Shown here: positions 30,367-38,599 of the stretch, in pieces | Layout: each line of letters opens with the position of its first letter | Position numbering within the stretch: the stretch's first letter is position 1 | Origin: Candidatus Zixiibacteriota bacterium | GTDB taxonomy: Bacteria > Zixibacteria > MSB-5A5 > GN15 > FEB-12 | Length of the DNA: 64,000 nt | NCBI GenBank assembly: GCA_040756055.1 | Contig: JBFLZR010000002.1 | Span: 398,411 to 462,410, forward strand | Direction of reading: 5' to 3' | The notes under the pieces: generated by a model | Seen by the model: the letters and a program-made list of their open reading frames with translations, nothing else | Told to the model about the DNA's origin: nothing | Databases searched by the model: none | Program-made: the position numbers and the translations under genes

Positions 30367-31110
30367 TTAATTTGATTCGTTATCATCCCAGTACAAAAGC
30401 CGTCCGCAGTTGTCGCAGGTCAGGATGCTCTCCGCTTTGCGGATATCCTGAATCTTTTTCGGCGTAAGCGCCTTGTAGCAAGCTCCGCAGGCACGGTGTT
30501 TGATCGCCACTACGGCCGAGCCGCCTTTCCCCTTGCGAACGCGTTCGTACGACGACATGATCGGGCGCGGAATCATCGAAGCCACCTCTTTGCGCTCCCC
30601 TCTCTTGACCGAGGTCGTGTCGCCGATCGAGTCGATCTTCTGCTGAAGAATCTCGAGCTGTTTTGTGTTGTTCTCGGTCACCTGATCGAGCTTCTCTTTG
30701 AACTCGACTGCGTTTTTCTCGAGAGTCGTGATCAGTTCGATAGTCTCCAGAAGTTCGGTTTCTTTGGTAGAGATTTCGTTTTTCACCGAGTCGATTTCGG
30801 CGACCAGGGCATCGTATTCCTTGTTGGTCTTGATCGACATCATCTGCTGCTGGTATTTCTGAAGTTCCGCTTCCTTGGATGCTATCTCGAGTTCAAGGGT
30901 CTGTTGTTTGACCTTGGCGTCTTCGAGGCCCTGCGCGGTGCCCTCGTATCTGGCCTGGCTTTCCTGGATTTCCCGGTTGAGGTTCTCCATCATATCGGGA
31001 AGGTATTCTTTTGATCTCTCCAGTTCGCCGAGGTCGTAGTCTATTATTTGAAGTTTTAGAAGCTGTTCGATTTGGTTTTGCACCAGGGTCTCCTTGCCGG
31101 GGTCTGCCAT
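30367..31110 (-). CDS. Coiled-coil protein with C4 zinc ribbon (DUF164/CdsZ-like)
   Basis: 247 aa. ATG 31110 has GGAG 8 bases upstream, preferred over GTG at 31119. Residues 15-175 are a long antiparallel coiled coil (heavy in E/K/Q), followed by a zinc ribbon with two C-x2-C pairs (ACGACYKAL and TCDNCGRLLYW). The family is widespread; some members act as flagellar or type III secretion chaperones, while others are only annotated as putative zinc-ribbon RNA-binding proteins. It sits 21 bp upstream of guaB. Confidence 0.85.
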   Translation of the reverse strand: MADPGKETLVQNQIEQLLKLQIIDYDLGELERSKEYLPDMMENLNREIQESQARYEGTAQGLEDAKVKQQTLELEIASKEAELQKYQQQMMSIKTNKEYDALVAEIDSVKNEISTKETELLETIELITTLEKNAVEFKEKLDQVTENNTKQLEILQQKIDSIGDTTSVKRGERKEVASMIPRPIMSSYERVRKGKGGSAVVAIKHRACGACYKALTPKKIQDIRKAESILTCDNCGRLLYWDDNESN

Positions 31111-31125
31111 AACACTCACTCCAAA

Positions 31126-31164
31126 CTAAAAACGCATCCGTCCGGATATCAGGACGAATGCGTT
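31126..31164 (-). terminator. Terminator of the tRNA pair
   Basis: Stem AACGCATCCGTCC / GGACGAATGCGTT with one bulge, followed on the minus strand by TTTTTAG. It lies about 100 bp beyond the last tRNA of the leftward pair and just before the zinc-ribbon gene, separating the two transcripts. Confidence 0.7.
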
Positions 31165-31266
31165 CCTCAATTTCTCGTTATGCCGCGTTTTTCCCATTGG
31201 TACAACGGGGATTTTGACGGCTGCTCGCAAGATGCTTTTACAAAATTTACGGTTCATTTCTCAAAA

Positions 31267-31340
31267 TGGGCAATACTGGATTCGAACCAGTGACCTCTCG
31301 GATGTGAACCGAACGCTCTAACCAACTGAGCTAATTGCCC
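31267..31340 (-). tRNA. tRNA-Val (anticodon CAC)
   Basis: Full cloverleaf on the minus strand: acceptor GGGCAAT/ATTGCCC, D-arm GCTCAGTTGGTTAGAGC, anticodon loop TTCACAT (CAC), T-arm CTGGTTCGAATCCAG. CCA is not encoded. Confidence 0.95.
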
Positions 31341-31360
31341 TTTAAACTTCCTCCAAATCA

Positions 31361-31434
31361 TGGGCCCTGCAGGACTTGAACCTGCGACCCGCTGATTATG
31401 AGTCAGCTGCTCTAACCAACTGAGCTAAGGGCCC
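31361..31434 (-). tRNA. tRNA with CAT anticodon, Ile2 (lysidine) or elongator Met
   Basis: Cloverleaf on the minus strand: acceptor GGGCCCT, D-arm GCTCAGTTGGTTAGAGC, anticodon loop CTCATAA (CAT), T-arm GCAGGTTCAAGTCCTGC. The body resembles E. coli ileX more than elongator tRNA-Met (acceptor GGSCCC, TTCAAGTCC), so a TilS-modified Ile2 tRNA is favoured. It is not an initiator, since the three G-C pairs under the anticodon loop are absent. Confidence 0.85.
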
Positions 31435-31804
31435 AAACCAGCATAGTGTGGTATATTAATCCAAAACCGGCTGAGCGTCAAGCCCATTTACCCATTTACT
31501 TTACATATATAACCCTTAAAAACCGGGTATGTTTCCCCGCCCAATACAGTACTTGATAGGTATTATTTCGGCAGAAACGATGGATTTGTTAGCAATTGCG
31601 CCGATTTTGGCTGATCGTGGCTTCAAAAAAGCCGAGGTGGGCTGTGCTCCGGCGGACACGCCACGAGCAACGCGATGAGCCGTGTACCGACGAAGTCGGC
31701 ATCTTCTCCCGATTGACAAACGACCCAATTTGACCGTCATTGTGGCAAATACAAAAATGCGGGAGGACCAGTTGCGACGTCTTAGTAGTTCCACTAAAAC
31801 GAAC

Positions 31805-31936
31805 GTAGGTCGAAACCCCTGCCCATCAGGGTCTGTCGTCAGACAGAGGTTTCGACAGACTCTTAAGAACGGAGAAACAACGGTAGGTCGAAACCCCTGC
31901 CCGTCAGGGTCTCCGCGTAGCGGAGAGGTTTCGACA
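31805..31936 (+). repeat. Two copies of a GTAG-headed imperfect palindrome
   Basis: Copies at 31805-31857 and 31883-31936 both read GTAGGTCGAAACCCCTGCCC, then a variable hairpin (GTCTGTCGTCAGACAG in one, TCTCCGCGTAGCGGAGA in the other), then GGTTTCGACA. The outer arms GTCGAAACC / GGTTTCGAC pair. The inner hairpin differs in sequence but stays self-complementary. Confidence 0.85.
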
Positions 31937-31969
31937 TCCGGGAACAAGAAATGACGAACATTCGAATCC

Positions 31970-32121
31970 GGTAACCCACCGCTTGCGTTGGGATCGCCCA
32001 TACAGCACCGCAACGCAAACTTGACAACCGTCCCGTCATCTCCGTCATTATGGTAGAGCCTTAATTGCGGGAGGATAAAAATGCCATCTTTCTCCGGTAC
32101 CCCACCGCTTGCGGTGGGATC
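31970..32121 (+). repeat. RAYT-linked palindromes, upstream pair
   Basis: Copies at 31970-31995 and 32096-32121 read GGTAMCCCACCGCTTGCGNT then GGGATC. The core CCCACCGC-TT-GCGGTGGG is a perfect hairpin in the second copy. They point toward the transposase and are inverted relative to the two copies downstream of it. Confidence 0.85.
32019..32083 (+). repeat. Duplicated leader, upstream copy
   Basis: Shares CTTGACAACCG, CCGTC, TTATGGTAG and GCGGGAGGAT-AAAATG with 32842-32908, in the same order and nearly the same spacing. It contains a ribosome site and an ATG (32081), but the frame behind it is only 26 codons and runs through a palindrome. It may be the start of a gene lost when the RAYT module arrived. 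Confidence 0.6.
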
Positions 32122-32148
32122 GCTTCAAAAAAACAGAAAGCTACCTCT

Positions 32149-32646
32149 ATGCCTAAACTGAAACATTATGATGACCTCGGCACCGCCCGCTTCGTGACAT
32201 TCTGCTGTTATCGAATGGAGAAATCTCTGGCCGACCATCGCTCCAAGGAACTTCTGATCAAGCATCTTGACCTGGCTCGCACCAAACATGGTTTCAAAAT
32301 CATCGGATACGTCATCATGCCGGAGCATGTTCATCTGGTGCTGATTCCGCCGGACAAAATGAAACTCGGTCTGGTGGTCGGCGAGATAAAGTCGCTAATG
32401 GCAAGAGAATTTTTCGTAACGGCTCACGGTGGTGATATCAGAAGACACGTGTTCTGGCAGAAGAGATGCTACGACCACAATTGTCGCACGACCGATGTGG
32501 CAAAAGAGAAAATCAGCTACTGGCATTACAATCCCGTCCGGCGGGGTTTGGTTTCGCAGCCAGCCGATTATCGCTGGTCGAATTATAACTGGTACGCGGG
32601 TTCGAGTGAATTTCCTTTGAAGATAGATGCTTATGAATTTAGGTGA
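32149..32646 (+). mobile_element. REP-associated tyrosine transposase (RAYT, Y1/HUH family)
   Basis: 165 aa from ATG 32149. It has the Y1 transposase fold: a GTARFVTFCCYR strand, the HUH metal motif H60-V-H62 (MPEHVHLV), and the helix with the catalytic Tyr followed by NPVRRGLV (ISYWHYNPVRRG). This is the length and motif order of TnpA-REP/RAYT proteins, which cut and move single-stranded REP palindromes and are usually single-copy, domesticated genes. Two inverted pairs of 26-bp palindromes bracket the gene. A longer in-frame start at 32065 would read through a palindrome and was rejected. Confidence 0.9.
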
Positions 32647-32661
32647 CAGCCAGAGCGTGAG

Positions 32662-32743
32662 GATCCCACCGCAAGCAGTGGGGTACCCAGATTCAGAGCG
32701 TTCAAATGAAACGAGAGGATCCCATAGCAAGCTATGGGTTACC
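32662..32743 (+). repeat. RAYT-linked palindromes, downstream pair
   Basis: Copies at 32662-32687 (GATCCCACCGCAAGCAGTGG then GGTACC) and 32718-32743 (GATCCCATAGCAAGCTATGG then GTTACC) are in the opposite orientation to the upstream pair. Three bases on each side of the GCAAGC core differ between copies but mostly change together, preserving the stem (ATA/TAT against ACC/GGT elsewhere). Confidence 0.88.
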
Positions 32744-32841
32744 GGTTTGATGCTGAAACCGGACTCCTTCTTTATTGGACTAGTTCACCTCACCCCGACC
32801 TCCCCAAGAAAGTGAGCGATTAGTCGCGAGCCGCGTAACCC

Positions 32842-32908
32842 AAGCTTGACAACCGGCCCTCCATGTCCGTCTTTATGGTAGTTACCACAACGCGGGAGGA
32901 TGAAAATG
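32842..32908 (+). repeat. Duplicated leader, downstream copy with ribosome site
   Basis: Matches 32019-32083 in four blocks (TTGACAACCG, CCGTC, TTATGGTAG, GCGGGAGGATGAAAATG). Here it supplies the ribosome site and start for the secreted protein at 32906. TTGACA lies about 20 bases from TTATGG, longer than a standard promoter spacing, so promoter function is uncertain. Confidence 0.6.
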
Positions 32909-33673
32909 CGCGCTTGCCAAATCTCTATTCTTGTGATTTTCGGGATGCTATGCACTTCAGGCACTGTAGCCCAAACCGATAGCACCAGCCACTCGGTAGA
33001 CACCCCGCGAGAAGCGCTGGAAAGAGCCTTGCAGTACACCGGCTTCAATGAAATCCAAAACCTTCTTGAATCCGAAGACTATTATGGCGTTGAAGTAATA
33101 ACATTCAAGGACTCGACTATCCCCTTTCTGACTGACCAAGTCTACAACAGGCGCGTATGGAGGATCAGCGTCGTGAATGTACACCTTGACGGCCCCAATT
33201 GGCTGCGTGAAACAGTGGAGGCACAGATTCCGAAGAACTTCAAGGTCATAATTGATTCAACAAAGGGTTTCTTTGTAAAAGCCTATTCGGAGTACGAGGG
33301 ATTTGATCCTCAGCTTGCTCCCGAACCGCCTGCGGCTCATGCGGAGAAGCGTCTGAAACGCGACAAGTTCGCAGCATTTTGTGATACACCTCCGCCCGTG
33401 TCGCTTTTTGGTGCGCTTGGGCGCGCGGCGGGATCAGATCCACTTAGCGCCAAGGAACTAGTAGTCTATTTGGTTACAGACAAGGACCAGAACTTGACAT
33501 GGCAGGTAATAGGCCGTGGCATAGCACCAAGCTACCCTTGGCTAGGCGGGCCTCATCCGGATCCCGAGAACGATCCCATGCTCTATATGTTTAATCGGGC
33601 TCGTTCGATCGTCGATGCCAGATCGGGTACGTTGGTTGGAGTGTCAAATCAGCCGCTACCTGAGCAGCGATGA
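32906..33673 (+). CDS. Secreted protein of unknown family
   Basis: 255 aa. ATG 32906 is 6 bases after GGGAGG; an ATG at 32900 touches the ribosome site and is too close. A signal peptide (residues 1-22, cut near TVAQT) is followed by about 230 residues with no family recognised. It has a His-Pro-Asp-Pro-Glu-Asn-Asp-Pro turn near the end and a C-terminal Asp-Ala-Arg-Ser-Gly segment that looks like a small beta-hairpin. It stands alone between the RAYT module and a repeat field. Confidence 0.7.
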   Translation: MRACQISILVIFGMLCTSGTVAQTDSTSHSVDTPREALERALQYTGFNEIQNLLESEDYYGVEVITFKDSTIPFLTDQVYNRRVWRISVVNVHLDGPNWLRETVEAQIPKNFKVIIDSTKGFFVKAYSEYEGFDPQLAPEPPAAHAEKRLKRDKFAAFCDTPPPVSLFGALGRAAGSDPLSAKELVVYLVTDKDQNLTWQVIGRGIAPSYPWLGGPHPDPENDPMLYMFNRARSIVDARSGTLVGVSNQPLPEQR

Positions 33674-35024
33674 TGTGACAGCCATATCTGACAACCCCTT
33701 TTTGGCGATTCGGTGAATTCAGCCTAGTTTACATGCTTTATATGTGGGTTGTTTTGGCAGTCGGCCGAAAAACGCAGCCGTGCTAAAGGGCACTAAAAAC
33801 ATAATAAGAGTGGACCCAGTTGTCAAGTTAGTTGCTCAAAAATCTCTTGCTCCATTTTCAAGCCGTTTAAAAGAGATCCGCATCAGAAACACCAACCTCT
33901 CACAATATCACTACAACCTTGATGGTAAAAATATCTGCCGCGCCGAAAGTATGAACCAAAATGTTACCAGCGTAGGGCGGGTCCGTCTTCGAACCCGCCA
34001 CCGCACCAGCGTTCCTTGCAGCGCAGGTGGTGATAATTTGTGCATCCAAATGGCTTTACTTAGAGGGGATAACCACATCCCTGAAAACAGGTTAGGAAGG
34101 AAAAACGCGTTTCGGGTCCCACTTAAAAATAACGAAACAAACCCAATTCTGGATTACCCGGTGAATCTGAAGATTCACCGGGCACAACAACAGAATCTGA
34201 AGATTCACCGGGGACAAAGTAAACGTAGGGCAGGAGCCTTCTTAGACTCCTGCCACCTCGCGACTCTGCTGTTAACCTGACCGCGTCCGGGTGGCAGGCT
34301 CAAACTCGTTTGGGCCTGACAGAAGAAAACATTTCGACCACATCCGTAGGCGTTTGATTTATCAAACGCGACCTGACACCACTCTGTTTCGAACACCCGC
34401 GTTGGTAGGCTCACGCCGCGGCGTGAGCCTACCATGAGCAAAAGACCATGAGACACGAAAACATAAAAACAACGAAACGAACCCAAATCGTGGTAACGGC
34501 ATGAAATGTATTGGCATATGGGGATCTCCCCCGTTCCGTCAGGTGCTGTCCCCGAAAGTTTCGGGGATGTCACCTGACGGCGATCTAATCAAACGCGACA
34601 TCACGCCTCTTTCCCCCTCGCCCTCCGGGAGAGGGTCGGGGTGAGGGGATTATACAAAAACAACAAAACGAACCCAAATCCGGGTAATGAAATGGATGAT
34701 AGAGGATTGCGCTGAAAAATACGGACACACCATCATGGTAGAATCCTTGACGGTTCTAGCTTGCTGGATTCCGTTTTTCAACGGAATGACGCGATCTTGC
34801 CCATCGCATCTAACGGGTTCCGTCAGGTGCTGGGCTCGAAAGCCCGACACAACATTTCCGGGTGGCAGGCTCAAACTCGTGTGGGCCCGACATACATTTC
34901 GTAGGGGTTCAAAATTTTGAACCCCTACGGGACAATTAACAATTGACGATTAAAAATAACGAAACGAACCCAAATACGGGTAAATGCTATGCAGATACGC
35001 GATTACGACGAAAAAACGACAGCC
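33674..35024. other. 1.35-kb intergenic repeat field
   Basis: No convincing gene. It holds at least a dozen palindromes of several families plus four copies of a boundary motif (separate entry). Families seen: GTAG-headed stems at 33972-33999, 34225-34254, 34346-34369, 34405-34432 and 34901-34928; CGGTGAATCTGAAGATTCAC twice (34160 and 34190); CAGGCTCAAACTCGTTTGG-type hairpins at 34287 and 34858; CCGTCAGGTG hairpins at 34533 and 34818; a CCCTCTCCC-type palindrome at 34612-34650; and a TTCCGTTTTTCAACGGAA hairpin at 34769. Confidence 0.75.
34124..34983 (+). repeat. Array 1: four copies of the boundary motif
   Basis: The motif (A/T)AAAAAYAACGAAACGAACC followed by CAAAT occurs at 34124-34150 (diverged), 34464-34489, 34655-34687 and 34951-34983, all in the same orientation. 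The two best copies continue with CGGGTAA. Motif-to-motif distances are about 340, 190 and 295 bp. Each interval contains one or more different palindromes. Confidence 0.85.
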
Positions 35025-35684
35025 TCAAATCGTAACATCCAACACTGTCTCCGAAGTCTCGTCGGCCTGAGCGAGCACCTGGCCATCAGGGTCAGCCACC
35101 ATCGAGCTGCCCCCGAACTCATTGACGCCATCATCCCCCACAGCGTTGATCCCGACCACCCAAATACTGTTCTCGATAGCCCGCTGGACAATGAGTTCTT
35201 TGAAATCGCCCACTCGCACCCGGGGAAAGGCCGATGGTACGAAAATCATTTTCGCGCCGCGTATAGCCAAACGGTTAAAAAGCTCCGGAAAACGAAGGTC
35301 ATAACACGTTGCCACACCCAGAACACCGAACACGGATTGGATGAGACCCGGCGCGCTGCCCGGTGTATAAACCGATGCTTCGTTCATTGGCTCAAAGAGA
35401 TTTATCTTGTCGTAAATTTGATATTCGCCACCGTGAAAATACATGTAGGAATTATAAAGACGACCCTCATGCGACCGTGGAAACCCGATAAAAACCGCGA
35501 ACGGATACTCCCGCAGAACGCGCGCCAATTCCTCGAAATCAACCCCCTGCCCGCCATCGTAGAGACATCCCGAGGTAGTCAACTCCGGAAAACAGACAAT
35601 ATCAGCGTGACTCCCCACCGCTTCATCGAGAAACCTTCGGTAATCCGGATTGCCGATATCTTTTTGAATCAACCTGATTTTCAT
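35025..35684 (-). CDS. Carbon-nitrogen hydrolase (nitrilase superfamily), C-terminally short
   Basis: 219 aa. The catalytic triad is intact: Glu in CFPELTTSG, Lys in YDKINLFEP, Cys in ATCYDLRFPE. The enzyme would hydrolyse a non-peptide C-N bond; the substrate is not evident. Relatives are about 255-270 aa and end with a Leu/Arg-rich helix (typically R-x2-IPV then a DR-RP motif). Here the frame stops right after the last core strand (ETVLDVTI), 40 bp from the edge of array 1, so the tail seems to have been lost at the repeat boundary. Activity may be altered. Confidence 0.82.
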   Translation of the reverse strand: MKIRLIQKDIGNPDYRRFLDEAVGSHADIVCFPELTTSGCLYDGGQGVDFEELARVLREYPFAVFIGFPRSHEGRLYNSYMYFHGGEYQIYDKINLFEPMNEASVYTPGSAPGLIQSVFGVLGVATCYDLRFPELFNRLAIRGAKMIFVPSAFPRVRVGDFKELIVQRAIENSIWVVGINAVGDDGVNEFGGSSMVADPDGQVLAQADETSETVLDVTI

Positions 35685-36177
35685 AACACACTGCCCCCAT
35701 TAATAACGTTACTTTACAAAATAAGAATTGGCGGTACACGAAGTCAAATGTCATATATAAAGGCTGGAATCTCACTCGGATGGCGGAATGCCAATTTATT
35801 AAGACCTCAAGGGCGGGTCCGTCCCTGTCCGCCTTCGGAGGATTCGAAACCGCCGTTGCAAAAAGGTAGGCGTTTGATTTATCAAACGCGTCGATGTATC
35901 CTAACGTCACGGTCAGATAATGACCCCGTGAAGAGCGGGGACAACGCAACGAACGGGCAGATGAGGACATCTGCCGCGCACAGAAAGACGCAGAGCTACT
36001 CTTTGTAGCCACACGCCGCGGCGTGCGGCTACGGAGTCTTACCTGCGTGGAGAACCAGAGGAGGCATTTCGACACCGGAAATCTCTTGTCAGAATTTGCT
36101 TTATATACGGGGCCGAATTCCCTATTATCCGGCTGTGCCACAACTCAATAAAATAGCTTATGATGGAGAACTTTGAT
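35685..36177. other. 493-bp intergenic stretch with palindromes
   Basis: It contains GTAGGCGTTTGATTTATCAA at 35866-35889, GTAGCCACACGCCGCGGCGT at 36005-36032 (a diverged relative of the 34405 copy) and a GGGCGGGTCC-type half palindrome near 35812. The last 120 bp are the upstream region of the TolC fusion gene. No coding frame is convincing. Confidence 0.6.
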
Positions 36178-38511
36178 ATGCTCAGGCATCTAACTATGCT
36201 CGGTCTGCTGATTCTTGCCCTGACCGCGACGGTTTCCACCGCCGCCGAAACCAAACACTCTTTCAACCTCGGTTATTTCGAGGCCGGACCCAACCCCGAA
36301 CACTCCCTGCTTCGGACCGAATTCTACAACCAGCTCAGTCAACTTTTACCCGATGGCTACCAGTATGTGCGAATACCGAACGGCTTCCGCTCGGCGGAAT
36401 GGAATCGCGACGACTGTAAACGGATGGCGCGCGAGCTTGTGAGAGAGAAGGATGTCGATATCCTGATAGCGATGGGGCCGTGGGTGGTCAACGACCTAAT
36501 CGAAGCTGGTTACGACCGTCCGATTCTGGCCATCCACCAGTTCAATCCGCGCTATGAGGGCTTGCTCGATGAAAACGGCCGTCCGGTGATCGACAACCTG
36601 ACTGTCCACGAGCAGCCCGGGAAAATGTTCGATGACCTTCGGGTTCTGACAGGGCTGGTCGATGTTAAACGCCTGGGCTTTCTGTTTTTTCCGTCGGCAG
36701 GTGAACAGGAAAAAGTATTGGCCGAGCTGACCGCTATCGGCGAGAAGCTCGGGTTCGAAGTGATCACAGCCGATGAATACGACAATTATGGTGTCTTCGC
36801 ATATTTTAAATCGTTTCATAGTCTGCCGAAAGATATCGATGCCATCTATATCGGACCATCGGCGAATCTGAAGACCGAGAATATCTCCAGTTTCCTTCAG
36901 TTGCCAATCAACGATGGTACCCCGCTGTTTGCTTACGAAGGTAAAGTGGTGCTTGAAAAAGGCGCTTTCGCGACGGCATCGTATTTCACGGCACTGTCCG
37001 AAGCTCGATTCAATGCTGACAAAGCGGTGCGCATCATGACAGGTGAAAAGCCGGCCGATCTTCCGGTGGCTTTCCGCGGCGCGATGGGACTGGCTGTCAA
37101 CAACGAGGTCGCGCTCCAGTGCGGAATCCATCTGCCTGAGGCAGTATTGAGCGACTTTTTTGTTGTCGAAGCGAAGCCGGCTGAGGATGCTCCTTATTTC
37201 ACTCTGGCCGATGCTGTTAATCGGGCCGCTATGCAAAACCCGGGTTATCTGGCGCAGTACGATGCTCTCGAAGCGGCGGTGCAGACAGCAGGGCAGGCGC
37301 GGGCCGAGTATATGCCGCAGATCTATGGCACAGCGGGACTTCTGTATGTCGACAATAACACCGCCGATAACTACCGCGACCTTATAAGTAATGACCAGTA
37401 CTACGCGAGCCTGAATCTCGAACAGAAAATTGTTTCGCTGGAGACTCTCAAGTCAATCAAAGTCGCCGCACAAGAGCGCGAGCTTGAAAATATTAACCTG
37501 ACCAAGGCACAGCTCGATCTTGAACTGGCCGTAAGCCTGGCTTATCTGGAATACTTGAGAGCACAGGAAACCTTCACCACCTGCGTCAATAATCGTACCT
37601 TGATAGAGCACAGCCTTGAACTGGCTACCTCGAAAAGCAGAATGGGTGATGGTGACTCGCTCGATGTTGTCCGCCTCGAGGACGAACGCTACCAGGCGAC
37701 AATCAGGGTTGTCGATGCCCGCGCCGAAGTGCGCGTTGCCAGAGCGATTTTGAATTCCCTGTTCAATCTTCCGGGCGATCGCGACCTCGTGCTGGAAAGT
37801 GCCAGGTTTTCCGAAGAGGCGCTGTGGGCATATGAAGGCGAGTTTCAGGACCTTCTGAAAGATCTACCGTCGCAGGAGCAGTTCAAACAATCTATGGTAG
37901 CTCAAGCCCTGAGCGAGAATCCAGCCGTCAAAAGTTTTGACACGAGGATAAATATTCAGAAGCAACTGCTGTCGAAAAACTCGGCGCGGTTCTATCCCAC
38001 GCTCGGTTTCAAAGCCAGCCTGAACTTCTCCGACTGGCTCGAAGATACCCCCTTATTTGAAGAAAACAACACCACCTGGAGTGTGGGCGGTTTTCTCAAC
38101 ATTCCGCTTTTTCTCGGGAAGGAACGTCTTCGAGAGCGCGGCAAACTCAAGGCGAACCTGAGCGAGATGGAGTACCGCCGCGATGATACCAGCCTGAAGA
38201 TCATGCGCGACATTCACACACAGGTGAACAAACTGATCGCCGCCGACAATCACATGGTACCCGCCTACCAATCCAAAAAACGGGCCACGCAGCTTCTCAG
38301 CATAGTCGTGCCCGAATACAGCTCCGGCAAGAGAACCTTGTGGAATCTTCTCGACGCCCAGTCGAATTCGCTTCGCGCCGAACTGAATGCTATCAATGCC
38401 AGGTTCGCTTACTGGGAGGCTATCGCCAGACTGGTGCATGCGGCGGGATGGACTGCTCACGATGACTACACTGATTTTCAAGACCAGTTCGGCCTTCACC
38501 ATTCGAACTAA
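36178..38511 (+). CDS. Fusion of ABC-type substrate-binding domain and TolC-like outer membrane channel
   Basis: 777 aa from ATG 36178. ATGs at 36160 and 36163 would add acidic residues before the signal peptide, and GGAG lies 10 bases before 36178. After the signal (MLRHLTMLGLLILALTATV), residues 20-330 match the PF04392-type periplasmic substrate-binding fold (DILIAMGPWVVNDL, GFLFFPSAGEQ, IDAIYIGPSANL). Residues 345-770 are an outer membrane efflux protein with two coiled-coil repeats (ERELENINLTKAQLDLELAV, then RSGKRTLWNLLDAQ-type motif). No permease, ATPase or membrane-fusion protein is adjacent. The architecture is unusual, and how it couples ligand binding to export is unknown. Confidence 0.82.
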   Translation: MLRHLTMLGLLILALTATVSTAAETKHSFNLGYFEAGPNPEHSLLRTEFYNQLSQLLPDGYQYVRIPNGFRSAEWNRDDCKRMARELVREKDVDILIAMGPWVVNDLIEAGYDRPILAIHQFNPRYEGLLDENGRPVIDNLTVHEQPGKMFDDLRVLTGLVDVKRLGFLFFPSAGEQEKVLAELTAIGEKLGFEVITADEYDNYGVFAYFKSFHSLPKDIDAIYIGPSANLKTENISSFLQLPINDGTPLFAYEGKVVLEKGAFATASYFTALSEARFNADKAVRIMTGEKPADLPVAFRGAMGLAVNNEVALQCGIHLPEAVLSDFFVVEAKPAEDAPYFTLADAVNRAAMQNPGYLAQYDALEAAVQTAGQARAEYMPQIYGTAGLLYVDNNTADNYRDLISNDQYYASLNLEQKIVSLETLKSIKVAAQERELENINLTKAQLDLELAVSLAYLEYLRAQETFTTCVNNRTLIEHSLELATSKSRMGDGDSLDVVRLEDERYQATIRVVDARAEVRVARAILNSLFNLPGDRDLVLESARFSEEALWAYEGEFQDLLKDLPSQEQFKQSMVAQALSENPAVKSFDTRINIQKQLLSKNSARFYPTLGFKASLNFSDWLEDTPLFEENNTTWSVGGFLNIPLFLGKERLRERGKLKANLSEMEYRRDDTSLKIMRDIHTQVNKLIAADNHMVPAYQSKKRATQLLSIVVPEYSSGKRTLWNLLDAQSNSLRAELNAINARFAYWEAIARLVHAAGWTAHDDYTDFQDQFGLHHSN

Positions 38512-38599
38512 GATATTGTTCAGCAGAACGTTACATTGATACAGCTTGGCCGGTAACATTCGGGCGCACCATTTACATTCCTCATTGTTATTAGCAGTA

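Larger units (their letters stand above)
31435..32148. other. 714-bp intergenic stretch made of palindromic repeats
   Basis: It holds two copies of a GTAGGTCGAAACCCC-type palindrome (31805-31857 and 31883-31936), two copies of the RAYT-linked palindrome (31970-31995 and 32096-32121), one leader duplication (32019-32083) and a partial third leader near 31727-31775. Frames open across it only translate repeats. A 26-codon frame from ATG 32081 has a good ribosome site but reads straight through a palindrome. Confidence 0.7.

Noticed and set aside
31516-32013. 165-aa minus-strand open frame
   Set aside because: It translates both GTCGAAACC palindromes (the same PDGQGFRPT-type peptide twice) and lacks a ribosome site.
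33744-34280. 178-aa plus-strand open frame
   Set aside because: It runs through at least four palindromes and the first boundary motif; the repeated peptide LKIHRG-Q is from a hairpin. No domain or ribosome site.
34205-34573. 122-aa minus-strand open frame
   Set aside because: Composed of palindromes; no coding signal.
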